Made by a program: the position numbers and the translations under genes. Shown here in pieces: positions 1 through 7,735 of a stretch of DNA of 12,128 bases (the first letter of the stretch is position 1; each line of letters opens with the position of its first letter). Where the stretch lies: contig DASWMP010000005.1 of assembly GCA_036399695.1 (NCBI GenBank), positions 1-12,128 of the forward strand, written 5' to 3'. This DNA is from DASVEE01 sp036399695 (GTDB taxonomy: Bacteria; Acidobacteriota; Thermoanaerobaculia; Gp7-AA8). The notes beneath the pieces are model-generated. The model saw nothing but the letters and a program-made list of their open reading frames with translations, searched no databases and was not told the origin of the DNA.

Positions 1-3
1 CCT

Positions 4-88
4 GTGCTCCTCGGGCCCCCCCTCCGCTCCTCGGGGCCCCCCCTCCGCTCCTCGGAGCACCCCCCCTGGGCTCCACGGAGCACCCCCC
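4..88. repeat. C-rich tandem repeat, about 21 bp unit, four copies
   Basis: The core GCTCCTCGG occurs at 6-14, 26-34 and 47-55, with a diverged copy GCTCCACGG at 70-78. Spacings are 20, 21 and 23 bp. Each core is followed by a run of six or more C, preceded in the last two copies by GAGCA. Parts are self-complementary: GCTCC-TC-GGAGC at 47-58, and GTGCTCC at 4-10 pairs with GGAGCAC at 54-60. No credible coding frame covers it. The array may continue beyond the left edge of the window. Function is unknown. Confidence 0.75.
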
Positions 89-133
89 GTGGGGGCCTCC
101 GGGGGCGAGCGGTGGTGGCTGGACTGCCGGCAG

Positions 134-276
134 GGGAACGATGGGACCTGTGGGACCTATAGGACCGATAGGACCTATGGCTCCGCTCAGCGAAGCCCAT
201 AGGACCTATGGCTGCGCTCAGCGGAGCCCCATAGGTCCCCATAGGTCCCATCTGTCCCATAGGTCCCATCCGCCCC
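134..276. repeat. Long imperfect hairpin of 9-bp units (copy 1)
   Basis: The left arm (about 140-180) consists of 9-bp units close to GGGACCTAT, and the right arm (about 229-270) of the complementary unit ATAGGTCCC. The two arms can fold into one long imperfect stem. The loop region holds two 31-bp direct repeats. Positions 241-270 match 7007-7036 at 28 of 30 bases in the same orientation, so this is one member of a dispersed family. The outer edge GGGGAACGATGG (134-145) also occurs, inverted, at the far edge of the second copy. There is no T run here, so a plain terminator role is not indicated. Confidence 0.85.
168..228. repeat. Two 31-bp direct repeats, each with a 19-nt palindrome
   Basis: The block starting ATAGGACCTATGG is present at 168 and again at 199. 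Each block ends in a near-perfect palindrome of the form GGCTNCGCTCAGCGNAGCC (179-197 and 210-228), with a 9-bp arm carrying one mismatch. The mismatch falls on opposite arms in the two copies (C/A versus G/G). They form the apex of the larger hairpin, which could therefore fold into a branched, cruciform-like structure. Confidence 0.75.
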
Positions 277-321
277 CTGTTGCGATCTCGTAAACGCCGC
301 CGGGTGGCGCCCCCCGGCCCG

Positions 322-327
322 TAGAAT
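322..327 (+). promoter_or_regulatory. Possible -10 element for the M28 peptidase gene
   Basis: TAGAAT matches the sigma-70 -10 consensus at five of six positions and lies 21 nt before the ATG at 349. That would place the transcript start just ahead of the ribosome site. No -35 box is visible at 16-18 bp; the region upstream is a G/C hairpin (299-304 with 313-318). The same hexamer lies upstream of the kinase gene. This is a pattern match only. Confidence 0.35.
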
Positions 328-335
328 GGCCGGCC

Positions 336-343
336 GGAGGAGA
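336..343 (+). promoter_or_regulatory. Ribosome binding site fixing the peptidase start at 349
   Basis: GGAGGAGA lies five bases before the ATG at 349-351. It shows that translation starts in the frame encoding the signal peptide, not in the frame of the mature peptidase. This makes the downstream frameshift evident. Confidence 0.8.
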
Positions 344-348
344 CCTGC

Positions 349-1967
349 ATGCCCCGATTCCTGACCGTGGCTGTCCTGTTGTGTGCTCTCAGTGCGAATG
401 CGCAGACCCCGAGTGCCCCCGCCATTCGCCCGGAGGCCATCCGCGGCACATGAGCTTTCTGGCGCACGATCTCCTGGAGGGGCGGGGGGCCGGGTCGCGC
501 GGGTACGACATCGCCGCGGAGTACGTGGCCGCGCAGTACCAGACCCTGGGGCTCGAGCCGGGCGTGAACGGTAGCTGGTTCCAGAGCGTGCCGTTTCGTC
601 GCACGCTGCCGGACCCCGGCTCCACCATCACCCTCACGCACCCCGGCGCCGCACCCGTCACCCTCAGGTTCGGCACCGACTTCACCACCTACGGCGATCC
701 CCTGACCACCAGCAAAGTCATCGACGGCGACGTCGTCTTCGCCGGCTTCGGTATCAGCGCGCCGGAGCGCAAGTACGACGACTACGCCAAGGTCGACGTC
801 AAAGGGAAGATCGTCGCCATCTTCAGCGGTGCGCCGGCCAATTTCCCGAACGCCGTCCGGGCTCACTACGCCTCCACCCTCACGAAGCTCGAGAACGCCG
901 CTTCCCGTGGCGCCGCCGGCATGATCCTCCTCAACACTGCCACCGACGCGGCGCGCTTTCCGTGGGATCGCTCCGTGCGCCAGGCGAAGCTCGGCTCCAT
1001 GCACTGGCTGCGCGCCGACGGCACCCCCGCATCGGTCTTCCCTCCGGTCAGCACCACCGTCTCCCTCAACGCCGCCGCCACCGAGCTCCTCTTCGGCGGT
1101 GCCAGCACCAGTCTGACGGGCGTCATCACCTCGATCGGCAAAGGCACGCCCAAGCCCTTCGCGCTCCCGGTCCACGCCACCATGAACATCGGTGCGCGGC
1201 ACGAAGCGGTTCGCAGCGCCAACGTCGTCGGCGTCCTGCGCGGCTCCGATCCCGTGCTCCGCGACCAGTACGTCATCTACTCCGCGCACCTCGACCACAT
1301 CGGCATTACCGAGCCGGTGAACGGCGACGCCATCAACAACGGCGCGATCGACAACGCCTCCGGCATCGCCGGCATGCTCGAGGTCGCCCGCGCGTTCACC
1401 TTGCTCCCGCAGCGGCCGCGGCGCTCCATCATCTTCCTCGCCACCACCGCCGAAGAAAAGGGGCTGCGCGGCGCCGACTACTACGCCAACAACCCGACGG
1501 TGCCGATCGAGTCGCTCGTTGCCAACCTCAACATCGACGGCCTGATGATGATCCACCGCACGCGCGACCTCGTGCCCCTCGGCGCGGAGACGAGCGACAT
1601 CGGCGACGTCGTCACGCGCGTCGCCCGGCAGATGAACGTCGAGCTCAGCCCCGATCCCTTCCCGGAGGAAGTCTTCTTCGTCCGCAGCGACCAGTACCCT
1701 TTCGTCAAGCGCGGCGTGCCTGCGCTCTTCGTCAACTCCGGCTACAAGGCTGTCGACCCCAACGTGAACCCGCAGCAGTCGATGGAAGAGTGGATGCGCG
1801 TCCGCTATCACGCGCCGGGCGACGACATGACGCAGCCGCTCGACTTCGCCACCGGCGCCATGTTGGCCGAGTTCGACTTCCGCGTCGGTGTGGAACTGGC
1901 AAATGCTGATGCTCGTCCGAAGTGGAAGCCGAATGATTTTCTCGGCGACAGATTCGGCCGTAAGTAA
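349..1967 (+). CDS. M28-family secreted Zn aminopeptidase with PA domain, frameshifted near its N-terminus
   Basis: Predicted exported M28 metallopeptidase that removes N-terminal amino acids from peptides outside the cytoplasm. From the ATG at 349, behind a strong ribosome site, 34 codons encode a signal peptide (MPRFLTVAVLLCALSANAQ, cleavage likely after ANA) and then hit TGA at 451-453. The rest of the family homology, from HMSFLAHDLLEGRG onward, continues in another frame from 447 to the TAA at 1965. A PA-type insert follows (about 720-1140: VFAGFGISAPE, GKIVAI, GAAGMILLN). The two-zinc site looks complete: His at 1287 (HLDH), bridging Asp at 1350 (GAIDNASG), Glu-Glu at 1452-1457 (AEEKG), Asp at 1536 (NIDG) and His at 1809 (RYHAPGDD). 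Upstream codons of the mature frame (381-446) give an unnatural Cys/Pro/His-rich stretch. The family assignment is firm. Whether the gene is intact in the organism is open. Confidence 0.9.
442..453 (+). other. Apparent -1 frameshift joining signal peptide to mature M28 domain
   Basis: In the start frame the codons read Ile-Arg-Gly-Thr-stop (439-453). In the mature frame they read Arg-His-Met-Ser from 444. Adding one base after CGCGG would give Ile-Arg-Gly-His-Met-Ser, the expected join for this family. This is consistent with a single-base loss in the organism or a sequencing or assembly error. No slippery heptamer is visible, so programmed frameshifting is unlikely. Confidence 0.8.
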
Positions 1968-1993
1968 ACCAGCTCAACACCTTCCACCCGTCC

Positions 1994-2017
1994 ACTGAAC
2001 CCGCGTTCAGTACGCGG
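1994..2017 (+). promoter_or_regulatory. Two overlapping alternative hairpins upstream of the glutamate dehydrogenase gene
   Basis: ACTGAAC (1994-2000) and GTTCAGT (2005-2011) form a perfect 7-bp stem with loop CCGC. CCGCGT (2001-2006) and ACGCGG (2012-2017) form a perfect 6-bp stem with loop TCAGT. The stems share bases, so only one can form at a time. No T run follows, so this is not a standard intrinsic terminator. It lies 19 bp before the start at 2036. It could be a protein-binding dyad or a switching leader; both ideas are inference. Confidence 0.5.
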
Positions 2018-2035
2018 ATGTGATATGGATTCACT

Positions 2036-5000
2036 ATGACCATCACTGCTGAACAGCGACAGGTCGACCTCATCGACCGGCTTGCTGCCGAGGCGCGAAA
2101 CCGCGTCTCATCCGAGCTCGGAGAAAGTGCCGAGCACTTCATCCGGCGCTACTTCGCGCACGTCGCGCCCGACGACGTCATCTACACCTCGTTCGACACC
2201 CTCATCGGCAGCGCCCTTTCGCTCTGGGAGTTCGGCTTCCAGCGTACGCCCGGCGTCGCCAAGGTCCGGCTGTTCAACCCGACGGTCGAGACGAACGGCT
2301 GGGCCACTGAGCACACCGTCCTCGAGATCGTCAACGACGACATGCCGTTCCTCGTCGACTCCGTCACGGCCGAGATCAACTCGCGCGATCGGAAGCTGCA
2401 CCTGCTGCTGCATCCGATCATCCGCGCGCGCCGCGACGCCCAAGGCAACCGCGTCGAGATCACCGACACGCTGGCCGCACCGACCGACGCCATCGTCGAG
2501 TCGTACATGCACGTCGAGATCGACCAGGAGACGGAGCCGCAGGAGCTCGAGGCCATCCGCGCCTCGCTCGAGCGCATCCTCGAGCAGGTCCGCCTCGCCG
2601 TCCGCGACTGGCGCGAGATGCGCCTGCGCCTGGCCGCCGACATCGCGGAGCTCGAGACCGCGAAGCTCCCGATGCCCGCCGAAGAGGTGCGCGAAGCGCG
2701 CGAGTTTCTCCGCTGGCTCGACGACGGCAACTTCGTCTTCCTCGGCCACCGCCGCTACCAGTTCGAGACCCGCGACGGGCGCGACTTCCTCCGCCCGATG
2801 TCCGAGACGGGCCTCGGCATCCTCTCGAACATCCGTCCCGAATCCGTCGACCGTGGCGGAGCGCCGCTCTCGGTAGAGTTCAGCGAGTACGCGCGCCGCA
2901 AAGACCTCATCATCATCACGAAGGCCAACAGCAAGAGCGTCATCCACCGGCGCCTGCCGATGGACCGCATCGGCATCAAGCGCTACGACGAGCAGGGCAA
3001 CCTGATTTTCGAGGATCGCTTCCTCGGCCTCTTCACTTCCGCCGCGTACAGCCGCAGCGTGCGCGACATCCCGATGCTCCGCCTCAAGGCAAAGCGGACG
3101 CTCGACCGGGCCGGCCTCGAGCCGCACTCGCACAACGGCAAGGCGCTCGTCGACATCCTCGAGACCTTCCCGCGCGACGAGTTCTTCCAGATCACCGATA
3201 CCGATCTGTTCGACATCGCGCGCGGCATCCTCCTGCTGCAGGAGCGGCAGCGCGTCGCCCTCTTCACGCGCAAGGACGTCTTCGAGCGCTTCGTGGCCTG
3301 CTACGTCTTCGTGCCGCGCGATCGCTATACCGAGGAGTTCAAGGAAAAGGCGAAGGCCCTGCTGGAAGAAACACTGCAGGGCCGCGACACGCAGATCTAC
3401 GATCACATCACCGGGTCACCGCTCGCGCGCGGACTCTTCATCGTGCGCACGACGGCGGGACAGATCCCCGACGTAGACATGCGGCGCGTGGAAGCGATCC
3501 TCGGCGAGATCGCGCGCACCTGGAGCGACCGCCTGCTCGATGCGCTCACCGACACTCACGGGGAGGAGGTCGGCATCGACCTTCACCGCCGCTACAAGAA
3601 AGCGTTCCCGCTGGCGTACGCCGAGCGCTTCTCCGCGGAGGCCGCGCTCTACGACATCCAGCACGTCGAGCACGTGCTCGAGACCGGCGACTTCGTGGTC
3701 GACCTCTATCGCCACCGCACCGAGGTGCGCCAGTTCCACTGCAAGATCATCCATGCCGGGACGCCGGTGCCGCTCTCCGAGATCATGCCCCGCCTCGAGC
3801 ACATGGGGCTGAAGATCCTGGCCGAGGTGCCGTACGAGGTGCATGCGGTCGGCGCGTCGCACCTCGTGCGCATCCGCGACTTCAGCCTGGCCGAGCAGGG
3901 GCTGCCGGACGACCTCTCGCCGGTGAAGGAGAAGTTCGAGGAAGCGTTCGTCCGCGTCTGGAAGAAGCAGGCCGAGAACGACGGCTTCAATTCGCTGATC
4001 CTCAGCGCGCAGCTCGACTGGGACGAGGTCGTCGTGCTCCGCGCATACGCCAAGTACCTGAAACAGGTCGGCGTGAACCTCAGCGAGGCGTACATCCAGC
4101 AGACGCTGGCGAAACATCCGTCCATCACGAAGCTGATCGTCCAGCTCTTCCACAACTACTTCGACCCGGCTCTCGGCGCCGCCTGCATGCGCGGCGACAA
4201 TGCCGGCTCGGTGGAGGGGATGGGACGCCAGGCCGCGGCCCTCGGCATCCGCGCGCAGGTCGAGGACGCGCTCAACAACGTCACGGTTCCGGACGAGGAC
4301 CGCATCCTCCGTCTCTACGTCAGCCTCATCGAAGCGACGCTCCGGACGAACTACTTCCAGCGCGACGCGAACGGGGAGCGGAAGCTCTACCTCTCGTTCA
4401 AGCTCGACTCGTCATCCGTGCCGGAGCTCCCGCTGCCGCGCCCGATGTTCGAGATCTTCGTCTACGCCCCCTGGATGGAAGGCATCCACCTGCGCGGCGG
4501 CAAGGTCGCCCGCGGCGGCCTGCGCTGGTCGGACCGGCGCGAAGATTTCCGCACCGAGATCCTCGGCCTCATGAAGGCGCAGATGGTGAAGAACGTCGTC
4601 ATCGTGCCGGTCGGCTCGAAAGGCGGCTTCGTGGTCAAGAACCCGTCGCCCGACCGGGCAACGTTCATGGCCGAAGGCGTCGAGTCGTACAAGACGCTCC
4701 TGCGCGGCCTGCTCGACATCACCGACAACCTGCGCGGCGATGACGTCATCCCGCCCCGCGACGTCGTCCGCCGCGATCCCGACGATCCGTACCTCGTCGT
4801 CGCGGCCGACAAGGGCACGGCGACGTTCTCCGACATCGCCAACGGCATCTCCGCCGAATATGGCTTCTGGCTCGGCGATGCGTATGCCTCCGGCGGCTCG
4901 GTCGGCTACGACCACAAGAAGATGGGCATCACGGCGCGCGGCGGCTGGGAAGCGGTCAAGCGCCACTTCCGCGAGCTGGGCGTCGACACGCAGACGGAGG

Positions 5001-6901
5001 ACTTCACGGTTGTCGGCGTCGGCGACATGGCCGGCGACGTCTTCGGCAACGCGATGCTGCTCTCGCAGCACATCAAGCTGATCGCCGCCTTCAACTACTC
5101 GCACATCTTCATCGATCCGAATCCCGATCCGGCCGCCAGTTGGGCCGAGCGCCAGCGCCTCTTCGACAACCGCCTGAACTGGAACGAGTACGACGCGTCG
5201 CTGCTCTCCGCCGGCGGCGGCATCTACGAGCGCAGCGCCAAGACCATCACGATCACCGAGGAGGCGCAGCAACTCCTCGACCTGCCACAGCGTACCGTCA
5301 CGCCGAATGACGTGATGAAGGCGATCCTCCGCGCCCGCGCCGATCTGCTCTGGCTCGGCGGCATCGGCACGTACGTGAAGTCGACGGACGAGGACCACGC
5401 CGCGGCCCGGGATCGCTCGAACGACGCCATCCGCATCGACGCGCCCGAGCTGCGCGTGAAGGTGGTGGGCGAGGGGGCGAACCTCGGCTTCACGCAGCGT
5501 GCGCGCATCGAGTGCAACCTCGGCGCGGTCCGCATCAACACCGACGCCATCGACAACTCGGCAGGCGTCGATACGTCCGACCACGAGGTCAACATCAAGA
5601 TCCTGCTCTACGACGCCATCGCCCACGGTGAGCTGAGCGATCTCGAAGAGCGCAACCGCATCCTCGTGGAAATGACGGACGACGTCGCACAGCTCGTCCT
5701 CCGCGACAATTACGAGCAGACGCAGGCGATCTCGATCACCCACGCCCTCGGCGAGTCGCTGCTCGATACGCAGTCCCGCTTCATGCGCGCCCTCGAGCGT
5801 GCCGGAAAGCTGAACCGCGGCATCGAAGGGCTGCCGGACGACGAGACGATCGCCGAACGCCACGTGCAGCACCTCGGCCTCACCCGTCCCGAGATTGCCA
5901 TCCTGCTGGCTTACGCCAAGATCGTGCTCTACGAGGACCTGCTCAAGTCCGATCTGCCGGACGATCCGCAGCTCCTCGAAGACCTCCTGCTCTACTTCCC
6001 GCCGCTCCTGCGCGAGCGGTTCCGCCCCGCCATCGAGCGCCATCGTCTCCGCCGCGAGATCATCGCCACGGTCGTGACGAACACGATGGTCAACCGCGTG
6101 CGGCCGTCGTTCGTCTGGAGCGTCACGGACGAGACGAACCGCAACGCGAGCGACGTCGCCCGCGCCTTCACGATCATCCGCGATTCGTTCGACCTGCGGA
6201 CGATCTGGGCCGACATCGAAGCGCTCGACAACAAGCTCCCGGCCGCCGTGCAGCTCGACATGATGATCTCCGTGGCCCGGCTGCTCGAGCGCGCCATCCT
6301 CTGGCTGCTGCGCAATACGACCGAGAAGCTCGACGTGGCGCGCTACGTGTCGGAGTTGCGCCCCCGCATCACGACGATGCAGGAGCACCTCGTGGCCATC
6401 CTGCCGGCCTCGGTGCTCACGAGCGTCCGCGTTCGGCAGGCGGAGCTGATGGAAGACGGCATCCCCGAGGGGCTCGCGCAACGCGTGGCCAGCCTGGACG
6501 TGATGACGTCGGCCATGGACATCGTGCGCATCTCGCGCGCGGATGCCGCGCATGGGATCGAAGATGTGGCGCGGGTGTATTTCGGTGTGGGCGCGAGGTT
6601 CGGCCTCGACAAGCTGCGCACGCAGAGCGCGAACGTCCCGGCCGAAACGCCGTGGCAGAAAGCGGCCGTGACGTCGCTGATCGATGACCTGTTCAGCTAC
6701 CAGAGCGAGCTGGCCTCGCGCGTGATGCGCGAAGGTGACGGCGCAAGGGGCGGCGACCCGGTGGAGAAGTGGCTGGCAGCACGCGCCCGCGTGGTGGAGC
6801 GGGTGGATGCCACGATGAACGATCTGCGCGGTTCCGCGGCCGTGGATCTGGCGATGCTCACGGTGGCCAGCCACCAGTTGCGGGCGCTGGTGGAGTCGTA
6901 G
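2036..6901 (+). CDS. gdhB: Large (180-kDa class) NAD-specific glutamate dehydrogenase
   Basis: Cytoplasmic enzyme that oxidises L-glutamate to 2-oxoglutarate and ammonium with NAD+, usually in the catabolic direction. At 1621 residues it matches the bacterial large NAD-GDH family (about 1600). The N-terminal third carries ACT-like regulatory segments (for example LFNPTVETNGW and VNDDMPFLVDSV at about residues 80-110). The catalytic core shows RGGLRWSDRREDFRTE (about 826), KNVVIVPVGSKGGF (about 852), the NAD-binding VVGVGDMAGDVFGNAML (about 992) and VVGEGANLGFTQRARIE (about 1143). A long helical C-terminal region follows. An in-frame TGA at 2021 leaves the ATG at 2036 as the only sensible start, although no good ribosome site precedes it. 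A four-codon frame (ATG at 2025, TGA at 2037) overlaps this start. The gene lies 68 bp after the M28 peptidase on the same strand, and a hairpin with a T run follows it. The symbol follows Pseudomonas usage. Confidence 0.96.
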   Translation: MTITAEQRQVDLIDRLAAEARNRVSSELGESAEHFIRRYFAHVAPDDVIYTSFDTLIGSALSLWEFGFQRTPGVAKVRLFNPTVETNGWATEHTVLEIVNDDMPFLVDSVTAEINSRDRKLHLLLHPIIRARRDAQGNRVEITDTLAAPTDAIVESYMHVEIDQETEPQELEAIRASLERILEQVRLAVRDWREMRLRLAADIAELETAKLPMPAEEVREAREFLRWLDDGNFVFLGHRRYQFETRDGRDFLRPMSETGLGILSNIRPESVDRGGAPLSVEFSEYARRKDLIIITKANSKSVIHRRLPMDRIGIKRYDEQGNLIFEDRFLGLFTSAAYSRSVRDIPMLRLKAKRTLDRAGLEPHSHNGKALVDILETFPRDEFFQITDTDLFDIARGILLLQERQRVALFTRKDVFERFVACYVFVPRDRYTEEFKEKAKALLEETLQGRDTQIYDHITGSPLARGLFIVRTTAGQIPDVDMRRVEAILGEIARTWSDRLLDALTDTHGEEVGIDLHRRYKKAFPLAYAERFSAEAALYDIQHVEHVLETGDFVVDLYRHRTEVRQFHCKIIHAGTPVPLSEIMPRLEHMGLKILAEVPYEVHAVGASHLVRIRDFSLAEQGLPDDLSPVKEKFEEAFVRVWKKQAENDGFNSLILSAQLDWDEVVVLRAYAKYLKQVGVNLSEAYIQQTLAKHPSITKLIVQLFHNYFDPALGAACMRGDNAGSVEGMGRQAAALGIRAQVEDALNNVTVPDEDRILRLYVSLIEATLRTNYFQRDANGERKLYLSFKLDSSSVPELPLPRPMFEIFVYAPWMEGIHLRGGKVARGGLRWSDRREDFRTEILGLMKAQMVKNVVIVPVGSKGGFVVKNPSPDRATFMAEGVESYKTLLRGLLDITDNLRGDDVIPPRDVVRRDPDDPYLVVAADKGTATFSDIANGISAEYGFWLGDAYASGGSVGYDHKKMGITARGGWEAVKRHFRELGVDTQTEDFTVVGVGDMAGDVFGNAMLLSQHIKLIAAFNYSHIFIDPNPDPAASWAERQRLFDNRLNWNEYDASLLSAGGGIYERSAKTITITEEAQQLLDLPQRTVTPNDVMKAILRARADLLWLGGIGTYVKSTDEDHAAARDRSNDAIRIDAPELRVKVVGEGANLGFTQRARIECNLGAVRINTDAIDNSAGVDTSDHEVNIKILLYDAIAHGELSDLEERNRILVEMTDDVAQLVLRDNYEQTQAISITHALGESLLDTQSRFMRALERAGKLNRGIEGLPDDETIAERHVQHLGLTRPEIAILLAYAKIVLYEDLLKSDLPDDPQLLEDLLLYFPPLLRERFRPAIERHRLRREIIATVVTNTMVNRVRPSFVWSVTDETNRNASDVARAFTIIRDSFDLRTIWADIEALDNKLPAAVQLDMMISVARLLERAILWLLRNTTEKLDVARYVSELRPRITTMQEHLVAILPASVLTSVRVRQAELMEDGIPEGLAQRVASLDVMTSAMDIVRISRADAAHGIEDVARVYFGVGARFGLDKLRTQSANVPAETPWQKAAVTSLIDDLFSYQSELASRVMREGDGARGGDPVEKWLAARARVVERVDATMNDLRGSAAVDLAMLTVASHQLRALVES

Positions 6902-6915
6902 CCGGCGCCAACAGA

Positions 6916-7050
6916 GAACGATAGGACCAATAGGACCTATGGGACCTATGGGACAGATGGGATGGAGAGTCCCACGAGTCCCATAGGTCCGTTTTTCATG
7001 GGTCCCATAGGTCCTATCTGTCCCATAGGTACCATCGTTCCCCCTTTTTT
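6916..7050 (+). terminator. 9-bp-unit hairpin (copy 2) with T6 tail, probable terminator of the dehydrogenase gene
   Basis: Left-arm units GGGACCTAT (about 6921-6960) pair with right-arm units ATAGGTCCC (about 6981-7036), closed at the base by GAACG (6916-6920) with CGTTC (7036-7040). T6 follows at 7045-7050, starting 14 nt after the stop codon region begins to fold. The right arm 7007-7036 matches 241-270 at 28 of 30 bases, in the same orientation. The order of unit variants is also conserved, including the odd unit GGGACAGAT in both right arms. The rest of the 196-bp gap (7051-7097) shows no clear promoter for the sigma gene. Repeat identity is directly visible; terminator function is inferred from the T run and position. 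Confidence 0.7.
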
Positions 7051-7097
7051 CACCGCCCTTCCGAACCTTTACCCCCTGTGCGACGCTCTCTCTCTAC

Positions 7098-7625
7098 GTG
7101 AGCAGCGACGACACCTTCCTGGTTCTTCGAGCGCAGAGCGGCGACCGCGCCGCGCTCGAGCAGCTACTCGGCACCATCCAGGAGCCGCTCCACCGCTACG
7201 TTGCCAGTCTCGTGGGTACGCGTGCCGCGGCGGATGACATCCTCCAGGACGTCTTCGTGCGCATCTGGCGCAAGCTCGGGTGGCTGCACGATCCGGCGCT
7301 GTTCCGCCCCTGGGCCTTCCGCATCGCTTCGCGTGAAGCGTTCCGGCACCTTGCACGCGAGCAGAAATGGCGCGAGCAGGTGCGCGATGATGAAGTGCTG
7401 GCCACGCTGCCGGCCGCGCCGCAGAAAGTAGACGACGGCGAGCTCACGCGCCTCATCGCCGAAGCGTCGCCGGCCAGCCGGGCGGTGCTCGTCCTCCACT
7501 ACAGCGAAGAGCTCACGTTCGACGAGATCTCCGAGGTCCTCGGGATCGCCGTCGGCACCGTCAAATCCCGGCTCGCGTACGGCCTGCGTACGCTGCGCCG
7601 GGTCACCGAAGGAGGGAAGCCATGA
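7098..7625 (+). CDS. ECF-like sigma-70 family RNA polymerase sigma factor
   Basis: Alternative sigma factor of 175 residues, with the usual two-domain length of the ECF group. Region 2 is visible at about residues 8-75 (AQSGDRAALEQLL, then AADDILQDVFVRIWRKL, then PWAFRIASREAFRHL). Region 4 spans about 115-168 (SRAVLVLHYSEELTFDEISEVLGI, then GTVKSRLAYGLRTLRR, a helix-turn-helix that would read the -35 box). The start is a GTG with no ribosome site, so its mRNA may be leaderless or poorly translated. Homology begins within a few residues of it, which supports this start. The stop overlaps the next ATG as ATGA, indicating translational coupling to the 34-residue membrane peptide and then to a 95-residue membrane protein. 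No classical zinc-binding anti-sigma gene follows, so the two small membrane proteins are the natural candidates for that role. Confidence 0.93.
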   Translation: MSSDDTFLVLRAQSGDRAALEQLLGTIQEPLHRYVASLVGTRAAADDILQDVFVRIWRKLGWLHDPALFRPWAFRIASREAFRHLAREQKWREQVRDDEVLATLPAAPQKVDDGELTRLIAEASPASRAVLVLHYSEELTFDEISEVLGIAVGTVKSRLAYGLRTLRRVTEGGKP

Positions 7626-7726
7626 CCGAAGACGAACGGTGGTTCCGGAACGCCGTGATCGCCTTCGCGATCGTCGAAGCCTGCGTCCTCATTCCTCTCG
7701 TCATCTACATCGCCATGCACCGATAG
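7622..7726 (+). CDS. 34-residue single-span membrane peptide in sigma operon
   Basis: Small gene starting at the ATG that overlaps the sigma stop (ATGA) and ending at TAG 7724-7726. A near-perfect ribosome site, AAGGAGGG at 7609-7616, sits five to six bases before the ATG within the end of the sigma gene. This is strong evidence that it is translated. The product begins with a charged MTEDERWFR, crosses the membrane once (about residues 10-32) and ends in MHR, with no room for a periplasmic domain. It carries a glutamate (E19) inside the membrane span. Residues 6-19 match residues 23-36 of the next protein at 7 of 14 positions, including R-x-[FY]-R and AIVE, suggesting common origin. I do not recognise a named family. 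A role in holding or tuning the sigma factor at the membrane is inferred from context only. Confidence 0.75.
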   Translation: MTEDERWFRNAVIAFAIVEACVLIPLVIYIAMHR

Positions 7727-7735
7727 GAGAAAGCC

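Noticed and set aside
134..276. CRISPR array
   Set aside because: The repeats are 9-bp units in inverted halves with no unique spacers of uniform length, and no cas gene is nearby.
280..327. TTGCGA as the -35 partner of TAGAAT
   Set aside because: The gap is 36 bp, about twice what sigma-70 promoters allow.
381..446. GTG at 381 as the true peptidase start
   Set aside because: It has no ribosome site, lies inside the signal-peptide coding sequence and gives a Cys/Pro/His-rich start unlike the family. ATG 349 with GGAGGAGA is far better.
4412..6874. 820-codon open frame on the minus strand inside the dehydrogenase gene
   Set aside because: It lies wholly antisense to a gene with clear family motifs. 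Its Arg/Asp/Val/His-rich composition without domains is typical of GC-rich shadow frames.
7055..7092. ECF-type autoregulated promoter before the sigma gene (GAACC at about 7062)
   Set aside because: GAACC is there, but no CGTC-like -10 box follows at normal spacing.
6962..7237. Collagen-like Pro-Ile-Gly peptide encoded by the 9-bp repeats
   Set aside because: The Gly-Pro-Ile pattern follows from any 9-bp repeat of this sequence. The frame has no ribosome site, runs into the sigma gene out of frame, and is not kept open in copy 1.
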